Origin: Gordonia terrae
GTDB taxonomy: Bacteria > Actinomycetota > Actinomycetes > Mycobacteriales > Mycobacteriaceae
Reading direction: 5' to 3'
Assembly: GCF_001698225.1 (NCBI RefSeq)
Contig: NZ_CP016594.1
Location: 2,852,001-2,916,000 of the forward strand
Length of the DNA: 64,000 bases
Positions 30,301-40,500 of this stretch are shown one piece after another; the first letter of the stretch is position 1, and each line of letters starts with the position of its first letter. A model generated the notes under the pieces. The model had not been told where the DNA came from. It worked only from the letters and a program-made list of their open reading frames with translations, and searched no databases. Position numbers and translations under genes: made by a program.

Positions 30301-33300
30301 CTACGACACCCCATTCCTTATCGCGGTAGCGATCGTTTCAGCATCCGGCGGGAACATCGTCCACCCCGCATCCGACATCGTATGAGTCGTCTCATCGTCG
30401 GGATCGAGCAAAACGCCGATGCCGCGGTCGGCCCATGCAAAGTCCACCACGTTCCCGTCGGCAGTCTCGTAGCCAAGCTCCGGCACTGGGACGTTCGCCG
30501 CTGCCAGGGCTAGCACCAGCTGTTTCTCCGCATCGGACACGGTGGCGTCGAAGAGAACACGCCAGTCGTGAGTCAAGTCAGTCGAGGTGGGTGCCGAGGT
30601 AGGCGCCGCGTCGTTCTGGCTCAGCAGGCTTCTCGTGGTGATCCGATGGTTTCGGCTCAGGCCCAGCCAGTTGGATAGCCGGAGCCATTCTTTCCAAGCA
30701 TGCCCGTCGAGGACCTCGAGCCGATCGTCTCGGTCGTCGAGCGCTAGGACGGCGTTCGTGGTGCGAGTGCTGGGCCGCATCGTAGCCGCAGCGACCAGTG
30801 GTCCGTCGATGTATGACCAGCACATATCGAGGCCGTCGCCAAAGTGCGGAGTCTTGCCGTCCAGGAGGTCGAGAGCTCGGGCACCGACGGAATCACCGTC
30901 TCCCTTAGCTCGTGTGCCGCCGCCGACGAACATCATCGGTACCCACCTGCTCACCTGCTCCCAGGCGTCGAGATCAGGGTCCGTGAGGAACGACAGGAGG
31001 GTCGTGATTGGGTCGGCGGACAGCAGTTTGACGACGGCGGGCCGGAGGTTGCCGGCGGCCATGATTTTCGACGCGGCCTGCTCGGTGAACCACGACGGTA
31101 CTGGCGCTGACTTGTCCTTAAAGCGCTGGAGGTCTTCATGTCCGAACGACCAGACAAGATGACCGCTGTCGCGTAGGACGGCTCGCTTGGCGGCGTCGTC
31201 GGCTACACGATTGCAGCCTGACATGGCGTGAAACCGGCGGCCGTCGGCGAATATAGCGATTCGGGGAATCTCGGGATCGGTTGTAGCAAGCTCGAAGTCG
31301 GGCTTGGACTTGACCATATGAACCTGCGGGGTGAGCTTCCAGGTGCGAATCTTCCTCCCAGGGAGCACGATCGTTGCAGAAGGTCCGTAGGTACCAGGTG
31401 TTTCTTTGACGGTCGCACCCATTGCGCGTAGACGTTCGATGAAGGCGACGTAGAACTCCTTCTCAAGTGGCGACTCCTCGCTGCCGATTGGCCTCGATGG
31501 TGCCGACTCGGTCACGTCCGCAATCCATGTCTCCCGATTAGGTTCTGCGTCGCCGTCCACGGCGAGGAGATCGTCGAGGATGCGCACTGCGGTCTTCCGA
31601 GACACCTTGTCGAGGTCATGCGGCGGAGCGAACGGCAAGAGGCACTTGTGGCAGGCCAACCGATCATGCTCCGCGCAGTCGCAGTGACGGACGACTGTTC
31701 GCGCAGCGTCCAGCACTGCCCAGACTTTCGCGGGGTCCGCAAATTCGGCCAGGTAACCGGTGCCGCCCGGGACGGTGTCGTGAATCAGTAAGGCGCGTTG
31801 GCTAGGTGCGTGGAGGGCATCGGGGATCGTGGCCACATCAAGGTGCTCGGGCGAACCTCCGATGACCTGGCGTAGTCCCAAAAGAATCGCGGCGCTGAGG
31901 CTGGGGTGGGCGAATGGGTCATACTCCAGCGCCTGTGGCAGATGAAGTAAAACACCCTGTGTGCGCAGCGTGCGGGCCAGGGCGATCTCTCGAACATGTT
32001 CGGTTGCCGCGTTTCGGTAACGACACCAACTGCGGTGCTCGTAGCGGCTATTGCGCCCAGCGGCACGGTCGAGCTGTCCGCACGACGAGCACACGCGAAA
32101 CAGTCCGGTTGTAGTTTCCTGTCCGGCGATCGTTCGGGTACCCCCCTGAGAGGTTCGGCGGCCCATATTGAGCCAGCGAACATCTATGCGGCGCAGGTAC
32201 TCGGCACCGAACTCGAGTTCGCCGACGAACCACGCGCGATCGACATTGACCTGGTCGATGTCCGCAGCGGTGACGACGGTGAACGACTCCTTGTGCCGCT
32301 CATCGCGCGAATCATTGATCGAGGCTTCGTCGCGGCGCACTTCCGCGGAGACGCGAGCCATCTCAACAACCTGTAGCTGCTGGCTTACGTCGGCGATGGC
32401 TGAGGTCTCGCAACGCGGGCACGCCGTCACCGACGGTGGTTCCTCACCGGCGAGAGTTATTCCCGCCCAACCGCACTGCGGGCATAGGCGCCAGGTGTGG
32501 ATGTTGGATTCGCCGGCGCCGAGATCGACGGCATCGATCCGGGCCGCCAGGCCCTGCGCGTAGAAAGTGGCGCCGGGAGCCAGTTCTGTCAGCGCCACGC
32601 GGGAGCCGCGCTGGTAGCTCGTGGCCTCGCCCATGTACTGATTGGTGTCGGGATCAATCCAAGTGACTCCCACATCGAGGGTGACCGAATCATCGAGCAG
32701 CGTGTAGTTGGGGAGAACGCCGTAGCGTTCGAGGACGCTGATCCAGTAATCGTCGGTGAGGTCGTGAATTTGGCCGCCTAGCAGTCGCAGTGATCCCTTC
32801 GCAGTTCGCAGATCTCGCAAGTCGTCGTCCGTGGCGGCAGGCGACGATGCCCGGCGCTCGAACTCTGGCATCTCAGCTTCGACGGCTGCGCGGCGGGCGG
32901 TGAGTTCGGTGAGATCGCGATTCCAGCGATGTACAGCCTCTTGGAGATCATCGACGAGTTCGAAAGGCGAGCCATCAGGCCCGGGTGTGGCCCATGCACG
33001 CAGAGAACCTCGAGCCTCGTCGTCGAGGACATCATTGAACTGAGCCAGAAAACCGTCGACAAGTGCATCTGCATCGGTGCTCACTGCAGCGAGCAGGTCA
33101 GCCATCCAGCTACCGGGATCGAAGCTGACGAGCACGGCGCGGGCGCCTCGGGGAGCGAGGGTATTGGGGTCGCGCGCGAGCCGGTCAATCACGTGCGCGA
33201 TGTACTGGCGTTGCAAGATCTCCTCAGCGGTGAGGAACGTTGCGGGCGGCCGTACGTCGCCCTGGATCACCGAGGTGGGGTCGTACAGCTTGGGCAGGTG

Positions 33301-36300
33301 TTCACCGCGACCGCGGACGAAAGCTAGGACCAAAGAGTTGCCGGTGAGACGTCCGGCGCGGCCGACCCGCTGCAAGTACGACGAGACGGTGCGCGGCAGC
33401 GACCCGAGCATCACGGTGGACAGGTCGCCGATGTCGATGCCCATCTCCAGCGTGGGGGTGGCGACGAGGACGTTGGGGGCCTGCGGGTCGGCGCCGCCGC
33501 GTTTGAACGCGGTCTCGTAGCCGAGCCGCGTCGCGGTGGGCAGCAGGGACGTGTGTTCGCGGGCGACGACGCGTTTCATTTCGGCGGTGTCGTACAGCCG
33601 GCGGTAGAAGTTCTGCGCCTTCGGTGCGCGGGCGAGGGTGCCGAGGCAGCGGACGAGCAGGCAGGGCGCGCCGTCGAGTTCGTCGACGACGGTGACGCTG
33701 CCGGGCGTCGGGGTCTGGCAGACGCTGCACACCAGCAGGTGCCGGCCGGCGGCGAGGTCGTCGTCGGCGGGAGCGGAGACGATCACGGATGCGGGGGACA
33801 GCCCGTAGGCGGTGAGGCCGGCTTCGGTGAGGACGGCCGTCAGTACCCGCTGCTCGGCGAGGACGGAGAAGAGGGAGCGGGCGAGGAAGCTGCCGTCGAA
33901 CGGCGACACTCCCAGGCACTGTGACGCCCACCGCGCGTACCAGGACGAGGCGGCGGTGATCGCGTCGAATCCCTCGGGGACGGACCGTGATCCGACGGCT
34001 GGGAACGCGGGTGCGGGTCGGCCCTTCGGGAAGGCGGGCATGCCCTCACCCTTGGGGCGGGCACCCCACACCCAGCGGCGGTTGGCGTCCTTCTCGACGT
34101 ACTTGCGCAGCCACGGGTGGTGGATGGCGCCGCGGGTGCGGACGCGTTCGACGGTGCCGCGGACCCAGCGGATGATCGCCGCGGCGTCCGGTGGGGTGAG
34201 CGTGAGCTGGTGTTCGGTGGCGTTGAGGGCGGCGCGGCCGAGCCGGACGGGTCGCTCGCTGCCGCCGAGGTCCACTTCGGCGACGGCGCTGCCGGTGAGT
34301 TCGAGGGTGCGGCCGAGCCGGGACTGCAGCCCGAACTCCAGGTCGATGTCGAACTCGAGGCGGCGAAACACCTTCGCTGCCGCCTTCTTGCGGGAGGCGG
34401 CGGTCGCATCGGGCTTCCAGAACGGGGTGAACTCGTCGTGGTCGACGATGTCGGGGGCGAGGAGGTGGTAGCGGCGGGCCGGGTCGTCACCCGCTCGGGT
34501 GATGACGGCCTCGCACAGCTCCGGCAGCGTGAGCGCCCCGTCGCCGATTGCGCTGCGGAGCGTGGAGCGCAGGCTGAGGGTGTGGGAGCGGGCCTGCACG
34601 AAGCCGGCGCGGTGCGCGGCGTCCTGCACGCTGTCGGTGAACATCAACGCCTTCTTCTCGTCGGCGTCGAGTCGGGCGTCGCCGAACAGGTTCGACAGGG
34701 TCACCGAGAGCTGGGTGGCGACGGCGCTGCCGAGGAAGCGGATGCCGTCGGCGGCACCGCAGGCGGGGCACATGTCGTTCTTGGAGTTCTCCTCGACGTT
34801 GTCACCGGTGAGGGTGAGGACGGGGAGGACCTTGCCTTCGAGCTCGTCGGTGCTGTCGGGGTCGGGTGGGGTGTCGGAGATCTCGCGGTCGTCGATGCGG
34901 AACCAGCGCAGCCCCTCGATCTCCTCGTCGGGTCGGGTGGCGGCGAGCAATGCCTCGGCGGGCGCGGACAGGAGGGCGCGGAAGCGGGAGGCGCCGGCGG
35001 CGTGGTCGGCGCGGATGGAGTCGTCGGTGACGTCGAGGGTGTGGCCGGTGGGGGCGAGGCGGGCACCCCACCCGGAGCGGCCGCAGTGCCGGCAGAACAC
35101 CGCGGGCAGATGCATGACGTCGCCGTCCTCGTGGACGCCGTCGTCGGACCAGCGGTAGGTGGTGTTGGAGGCGACAGCACGGTCGATGCGGGAGAGTTCC
35201 CGAATCCACAGGTGCACATCGACGTTCAACGCATCGCGGCCGGTCTCGGCGCGTAGGTGGGACAGCGCGGCGAACAGGTAGTCGAGGAAGCGTTGCTGCG
35301 CGGCCCGGACCCGGCGGGTGTCGCGTTCGGTGGCGGGGACGTCGAACAGGGCATCGGCGAGGTCGGCGAGGGAGATCGCGTCGACGGCGCGGTCGAGGAG
35401 CCGAGCCAGTATCGGGTGCGCCTTGAGCAGGTGCAGTTGCTCGACGGGTGTGAGGGAGCGGAGGTCGGTGGGGGTGAGGCGACGATCGGTGTCGAGGTCG
35501 TCGGCGGCCGCGAATAGTTCGGTGCGCTCGAACACCTCCGCCCGCTCGAACAGTTCGGCGAGCACGGCGGAGGTGAGGGCAGCGTTGGTGGGTGAGCCGC
35601 CGGCGAACTCGTCGAGGCGCCCGGCCGCGTCGACGATGGCCGGGGCGATGGGGCGGTACAGCCGGTCGAGACCGGTGTCGCGGTCGGCGAGCCAAGCGGC
35701 GGCGGTGAGGCGGGTTTCGCCGATGACGGCATCGGCGTCGAACTGCTCACCGAAGACGGTGTGCGCGAAGTCGAGCATGGCGGTGGGTTCGGCCTTGGAG
35801 CCGAGGGTGGCGGAGGTGGCGACGGGGGTGATGCGGCCGAGGGGACGGGCGCGGTCCTCGTCGGTGACGGGGGACGTGTCGGTCCAGTGCGCTTTGACGG
35901 TGAGGCCGAGGCGGCGAAGCAGCATCGCGACGTCGGTGCCTTGCGCGCCGTCGTAGGTGTGGAACTCGTCGAGGACGGCGTACTTCAGCGAGTCGGCGGA
36001 GAGACGCCAGATGTCGGCGCGGTCGGGGTGCAGCAGCAGGTGGTCGAGCATCTTGTAGTTGGTGAGCAGGATGTCCGGGGGAGCGGAATGCATGAGGGAG
36101 CGGTCGGTGATGAGCCCCTCGTCAGTGACCTTGGTGCGCCCGCCGGTGGACTGCTCGCCGGTGTAGAGGCCGGCGGAGACACCGGACAGTTCGGGGTGCG
36201 CGGCGATGAGGTGGGCTAGGCGTTCGGCCTGGTCATTGGCAAGCGCGTTCATCGGGTAGAGGATGAGTGCCTTCATCCCGGTGACGCCGGCCGCCTTGGC

Positions 36301-36675
36301 GCGTAGGACGTGGTCGAGGATCGGGTAGAGGAAGGCCTCGGTCTTCCCGGAACCGGTGCCGGTGGTGACGAGCGTCGGCTGGGGGCGCTTGTGGAACTTG
36401 GTGGACAGCCGCTCGAATGCGGCGGCCTGATGGCCGTAGGGGGTGAATCCTGTTGGCCACCAGTCCAGGTGCATACCCCAGTTCCCGCCCGCCGGCGCGA
36501 AGGGAAGTCGCAGGCGGACGTAGGGACCCTTGAACATGCCGGTGTCTGGGTGGCCGACGAAGTCCGACAAGGCGCCCTGCGCGTCGGGGTCGGTGAGGGC
36601 GAACGTGGTTGCGAGGTAGTCGGTGAGGCCCTCGTGCAGGTGGTTAGCCTGTAGCGTTGGTAGAAGCGCGCCCAC
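30301..36675 (-). CDS. giant SF2 helicase with DUF1998-like zinc region and C-terminal nuclease-like domain (DruE-like or DrmA-DrmB-fusion-like)
   Basis: About 2,124 residues from the GTG at 36675, which has GGAG eight bases upstream; an upstream GTG at 36768 lacks one. Domains: DEAD-type helicase with TTGTGSGKTEAF (about 108) and DEFH (about 240); helicase C with QRVGRAGRL (about 1108); zinc motifs CPQCGWAG...CPRC (about 1400) and HCDCAEHDRLACHKCLL (about 1668), typical of DUF1998; then a predicted PD-(D/E)xK or Vsr-like domain (about 1735-1850: LEKEFYVAF, KPDFEL, IAIFADGRRFH, LVWSFGHED). Size and order recall Druantia DruE. Beside drmD/drmMI-like genes it may instead serve as DrmA plus DrmB. 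G+C drops sharply after about 33.3 kb, dividing the gene. Confidence 0.85.
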   Translation of the reverse strand: MGALLPTLQANHLHEGLTDYLATTFALTDPDAQGALSDFVGHPDTGMFKGPYVRLRLPFAPAGGNWGMHLDWWPTGFTPYGHQAAAFERLSTKFHKRPQPTLVTTGTGSGKTEAFLYPILDHVLRAKAAGVTGMKALILYPMNALANDQAERLAHLIAAHPELSGVSAGLYTGEQSTGGRTKVTDEGLITDRSLMHSAPPDILLTNYKMLDHLLLHPDRADIWRLSADSLKYAVLDEFHTYDGAQGTDVAMLLRRLGLTVKAHWTDTSPVTDEDRARPLGRITPVATSATLGSKAEPTAMLDFAHTVFGEQFDADAVIGETRLTAAAWLADRDTGLDRLYRPIAPAIVDAAGRLDEFAGGSPTNAALTSAVLAELFERAEVFERTELFAAADDLDTDRRLTPTDLRSLTPVEQLHLLKAHPILARLLDRAVDAISLADLADALFDVPATERDTRRVRAAQQRFLDYLFAALSHLRAETGRDALNVDVHLWIRELSRIDRAVASNTTYRWSDDGVHEDGDVMHLPAVFCRHCGRSGWGARLAPTGHTLDVTDDSIRADHAAGASRFRALLSAPAEALLAATRPDEEIEGLRWFRIDDREISDTPPDPDSTDELEGKVLPVLTLTGDNVEENSKNDMCPACGAADGIRFLGSAVATQLSVTLSNLFGDARLDADEKKALMFTDSVQDAAHRAGFVQARSHTLSLRSTLRSAIGDGALTLPELCEAVITRAGDDPARRYHLLAPDIVDHDEFTPFWKPDATAASRKKAAAKVFRRLEFDIDLEFGLQSRLGRTLELTGSAVAEVDLGGSERPVRLGRAALNATEHQLTLTPPDAAAIIRWVRGTVERVRTRGAIHHPWLRKYVEKDANRRWVWGARPKGEGMPAFPKGRPAPAFPAVGSRSVPEGFDAITAASSWYARWASQCLGVSPFDGSFLARSLFSVLAEQRVLTAVLTEAGLTAYGLSPASVIVSAPADDDLAAGRHLLVCSVCQTPTPGSVTVVDELDGAPCLLVRCLGTLARAPKAQNFYRRLYDTAEMKRVVAREHTSLLPTATRLGYETAFKRGGADPQAPNVLVATPTLEMGIDIGDLSTVMLGSLPRTVSSYLQRVGRAGRLTGNSLVLAFVRGRGEHLPKLYDPTSVIQGDVRPPATFLTAEEILQRQYIAHVIDRLARDPNTLAPRGARAVLVSFDPGSWMADLLAAVSTDADALVDGFLAQFNDVLDDEARGSLRAWATPGPDGSPFELVDDLQEAVHRWNRDLTELTARRAAVEAEMPEFERRASSPAATDDDLRDLRTAKGSLRLLGGQIHDLTDDYWISVLERYGVLPNYTLLDDSVTLDVGVTWIDPDTNQYMGEATSYQRGSRVALTELAPGATFYAQGLAARIDAVDLGAGESNIHTWRLCPQCGWAGITLAGEEPPSVTACPRCETSAIADVSQQLQVVEMARVSAEVRRDEASINDSRDERHKESFTVVTAADIDQVNVDRAWFVGELEFGAEYLRRIDVRWLNMGRRTSQGGTRTIAGQETTTGLFRVCSSCGQLDRAAGRNSRYEHRSWCRYRNAATEHVREIALARTLRTQGVLLHLPQALEYDPFAHPSLSAAILLGLRQVIGGSPEHLDVATIPDALHAPSQRALLIHDTVPGGTGYLAEFADPAKVWAVLDAARTVVRHCDCAEHDRLACHKCLLPFAPPHDLDKVSRKTAVRILDDLLAVDGDAEPNRETWIADVTESAPSRPIGSEESPLEKEFYVAFIERLRAMGATVKETPGTYGPSATIVLPGRKIRTWKLTPQVHMVKSKPDFELATTDPEIPRIAIFADGRRFHAMSGCNRVADDAAKRAVLRDSGHLVWSFGHEDLQRFKDKSAPVPSWFTEQAASKIMAAGNLRPAVVKLLSADPITTLLSFLTDPDLDAWEQVSRWVPMMFVGGGTRAKGDGDSVGARALDLLDGKTPHFGDGLDMCWSYIDGPLVAAATMRPSTRTTNAVLALDDRDDRLEVLDGHAWKEWLRLSNWLGLSRNHRITTRSLLSQNDAAPTSAPTSTDLTHDWRVLFDATVSDAEKQLVLALAAANVPVPELGYETADGNVVDFAWADRGIGVLLDPDDETTHTMSDAGWTMFPPDAETIATAIRNGVS

Positions 36676-36830
36676 GATGTGTCTCCAGTCATTGCGTTGA
36701 CACAGCAGCGAGCGTGTCAGGTTGAGATCATGCCAAAGCGAGTGGCAACGCTTCGGGGGACTCCGCACAGGAGCGGAAGTCCGCCGCAGTCACTGCCTGG
36801 CCGCCCATGCGTCTTTCATTTGTGGACGCC

Positions 36831-37523
36831 CTACCCCTCCACCTCTTCATCAGGGTAGAGAGTTGCGTAAGCGGCTTCGAACGCGGCCTTGCGGCGGGTG
36901 CTGAGATCCTCGATCTCTTCTCGAACTTGATTCGCCAATTCCTTCGGGTTGAGACCTGCGAATTTGGATGTGCGTGTTGATTTCTGCTCTATGCGAAGGG
37001 AACGCAACAGGCGCGAATACTCCGCTTCGTCATCGTTCAAATATCCGTCAAGCAGTTCGAGTGCACCGAGTTCTTCATTCCCGCTGTCAGGGAGGATATT
37101 CTCCGAGTTGACCGCAATCATCATCCACAATTCGAACTCCGACTTAAGAAGGGTTTGAATTTCCGCAAGTTTGTGGGGCCAGGGTGACAGGGCACCATCG
37201 ACATTCGCGACGCTGCGGCCGGGCTTGTCGAACCAGTGTAGGGCTCGTGCGATTGACTCCGTTGGCCATCCGTGCGGCCATGACGACCGCCGTTCCCACA
37301 GTCGCAGAATGAGATCGGTCGCCTCGCCCCTGGCCGCTGCGTCCATTTCAGCCACAGAGATGAGCTCGGCGACGCGGCAAGCCATCCAGCGGCTCAGTGT
37401 ATCGGTAGTCGTTTCCAAGTCGAGCTGCTTAACGATAATTCTCCCCAAGTTCGCGACTTCCGTCCAAGGTCTCGAGTTTTCCGCCTCGGCGAAGGAGGTA
37501 GATTCGGCTTTCTCCTGGCTCAT
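36831..37523 (-). CDS. unknown protein of the defence operon, overlapping the STAND gene
   Basis: From the ATG at 37523 the protein has 230 residues, mostly helical and without a recognisable domain. Typical segments are QLDLETTTDTLSRWMACRVA, RARHWFDKPG-like Trp/His runs and a strongly charged C-terminus (VREEIEDLSTRRKAAFEAAY, ending DEEVEG). It overlaps the 3' end of the STAND NTPase gene by 95 bp (134 bp if the ATG at 37562 is used), unusually long for this operon, and precedes the giant helicase by 155 bp. Its low G+C matches the STAND gene, so the two probably arrived together and may act together. Confidence 0.7.
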   Translation of the reverse strand: MSQEKAESTSFAEAENSRPWTEVANLGRIIVKQLDLETTTDTLSRWMACRVAELISVAEMDAAARGEATDLILRLWERRSSWPHGWPTESIARALHWFDKPGRSVANVDGALSPWPHKLAEIQTLLKSEFELWMMIAVNSENILPDSGNEELGALELLDGYLNDDEAEYSRLLRSLRIEQKSTRTSKFAGLNPKELANQVREEIEDLSTRRKAAFEAAYATLYPDEEVEG

Positions 37524-40500
37524 AGTTTCCGTCGCCCCCATCATTGGTGCTGATTCTTCCATCAAACTGTCGCGCTATGCGCACCTCAAATATGACATCC
37601 ATCCCGATCTGCTCCATGAACGTCAACAATTCGTCCAGACGAACCCAGGTCTGGCGTCCTTGCGTTGTCGTTGTATGACCTGAATTGCTAGTAGAAGTCG
37701 GGAGATCGCTCCACTGGGAGTTCCATGCGCTGAGATTTCCATCCGTGTTGACTAGATCTCGACCCATGTTGAGGGATTTGAGATTGAGAGTTTCGGTAAA
37801 GAGGGTTCCTGGTCTGGAGAATGTGTCGTCGATTCGTCGTAGCGGATCATGCTTCTCCGGCCCAAGATTGTGTCGCTGTTTTTCCTGAACCCAGCCCCTT
37901 AGCTGGAACTGTCCATCGTTGACTTCGAATTGGTTGCTCCAGGCGAAATCTTCTGGAGGGAGACGGAAGTCGGTAGGGTCCGAACATATCTGTAATGCCA
38001 CAAGTAGAGCAGCTGCGTTGCTGGGTGATACGAGTGCGCTTGCAACCCATGTACTTCCATGTCGTTTAGATGCGAATACTTCACAGTAGCTATCAACTAC
38101 GATGGCCGCCGTCGATGTGTCGAGACCGAGCTCATGGTCGAAGTCTGAGGGATTGCGGTCGCGCCAACGATCGATTGAAGGCACAACCCCGAATGACGCG
38201 GGCGTAACTGGGGCCGGTGCGCGCTTCTCTATCATCCAACCGGTAGGGCTAGGGACGTGATCAGAGATCCATACTTCCCAGGGATCGTCCGGGTCGTCCC
38301 AAGTCGGGACAACCACCGAGGTGCCTAGATCCACGAGCTCGCCAGCGACAAGCATCATTGCGTGGTACTCCAGATACGTTTGAAGATCTTCAACTTGGGG
38401 TAACTCCCCATGATCATTGCGAAACTCGGTGTAGCGATACCGCTGAGTCAATAGTGCGGGTTCAGTCGAAACTGACTCATCTGTGAACAGGAGATTGTCG
38501 ACGATCCACCGCTCAGCTCGATCGCATACATTATCGCAGCTGATTCCGAATTGATTCGCTAGAGGACCAAACCAGTAGGGAACAGTATCGAGGCTGTTGA
38601 ATCGAAACCGCCTATTATCGCGGTTGTCAAATGCACCACCTCGACCACCTATTCGCCTTTCTAGGCGTGACGATTGCGGCTTGTTTGCCAGGTTTAGGTC
38701 TTCAATTAATGAAGTGGACTGGTCTCCAGGGCCTAAGAACTCGAATACGGATAGTGCGGCGCGCCGAGCAAGTTCACGATGTGCAGCGTGTGGAAAACTC
38801 TGATCCAGAGCTATTTCTGCCAGCTCCCGCGTCAGTGACTCCACGGTAGACGGCCTATCGGCTGCCATTCGATCGATCAACATGAGCAGCCAGGACTGGG
38901 CTGAAAGGGCGAAGAACGTTCCTGTATCCGGGCCGAAGGGACCTGCCGATTGTTCCTTGAATCTACTCCAGAGTTGCGGTAGGTCCGTCGGATCGTCAGA
39001 AAGGATCTGACGGGCAGAGTGCGCCGCGCGCCAGCGAACGTGCTTGTCGGGATGCCCAAACAACGAGTATAGAAATCTCGAAAGAACATCGATCGGGTCA
39101 AGGGAAATAGATGGTGTGCGAACGGGGGCTTCTTCGAGCTGCGCGAGGGACCAGTCCAAGACGTTCAGACGATCATCAGTGGGTAAGGTTATTGCAACCC
39201 CCTGAGCGATGGAGTACAGCTGTGTCGCGCTGAGTTCTGAGAGAAGGGGTCCAATACCTTCGATAATAATTCCCGTAGCGTCTGAAAGGCCTGGCATAGA
39301 TGCAATTATCGGGAGGGTCATATCAGCGGTCTGCTCATAGGCCACGATGTCTTGCACATGTGCGCGTATGAGAAAAGGAAGCTCGTCCGTGGCCCACGAG
39401 TTTACAGCAGGCATCAAATTCCACTGATTCAGCAGCGTATGAATAGTTGCGAAGAGGGATCTCGTATGGAATCTCCAAATTCGGTGGCCCGCAGGGATAT
39501 CAGAAATTGCACGCAGCAATCGGGTACGGTCGGCGGGAACAATCGACGCAGCCATATTAGTGAGGAAGCTCTCAATGTCGTTCCCTCGTGCCCATGCTTC
39601 GCCGAGTTCGTCCATTGCAGATTTGAGATCGCCGATAGGGCAAGCGGACGCCTTGTCGACGACTGCACGGACCTTTGCGCTATTGCTGTCATCGCTATGG
39701 TGATGAGGTACCTGGTGCTCGTGCGGGAAGTCCTTCGAGTAGTCAACTAGGACGACCAGTCGCTGAATCGGTTCCGTGTCTTGAAGTCCGTGCTTTTTCG
39801 CCCATTCGACGACCGCAGGCGCAGCGTCAACTCGATCACCGGGTGCGATATCACGGCAGATATACGACACGAGCCAACGCAATGCAGACGCGAGCATACG
39901 GCGGTTATGGCCAATTCGAATCGAATCGACAATATCGAGCGCGATCAACAGGGGAAAATGATCCTCCCCTGACAGTAGGAGAAGCGGTAGTACTTTCTGC
40001 GGCGAGATGAAGGTATTTGCTACGGTCGAGAGTACGGAAGGTAGACTTACCCACAATGGGAGTAGATCTTGCTGCTCCCAACGAGAGAGCAGTGCGAGGC
40101 CAGCAGGCGGGTGAAGTTGAGCGACGGCATGTGCAGTTTCGCGCCACGGCAAACGCTCGGGATCACTGACAAACGGCTGGAACCGCTCAAGTGCCCGCGC
40201 CAGGCGCTCCGCGATCCCAGGAGTGCGTGAGTCGGATAGGTCGTATGAACCTTGGCTTACAGCTGCATGGAAACGGAGAACGCCAGCGCCCTCGTCGTCG
40301 AGACCCTCTGCCGCTTGCACTGCGGCGCGGTAATAACCGGCTGCCATGTCGGGTGCGTGTTCGTCGGCTATGTCTGCAAGATCAAGCAGTCGGTCTGCGC
40401 GTGCAGTTGCGGGTTCCACGGAACTAGCTGTGGCCTGGGCTGCTCGATCGAGCCAACTTAGTGCGGTGGACCGGTACTTTTCATGGATAATTAGTCGGCC

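Noticed and set aside
34117..35256. Glycine/valine-rich open frame of 379 codons on the + strand
   Set aside because: Antisense to the helicase core; an artefact of very high G+C in that half of the gene.
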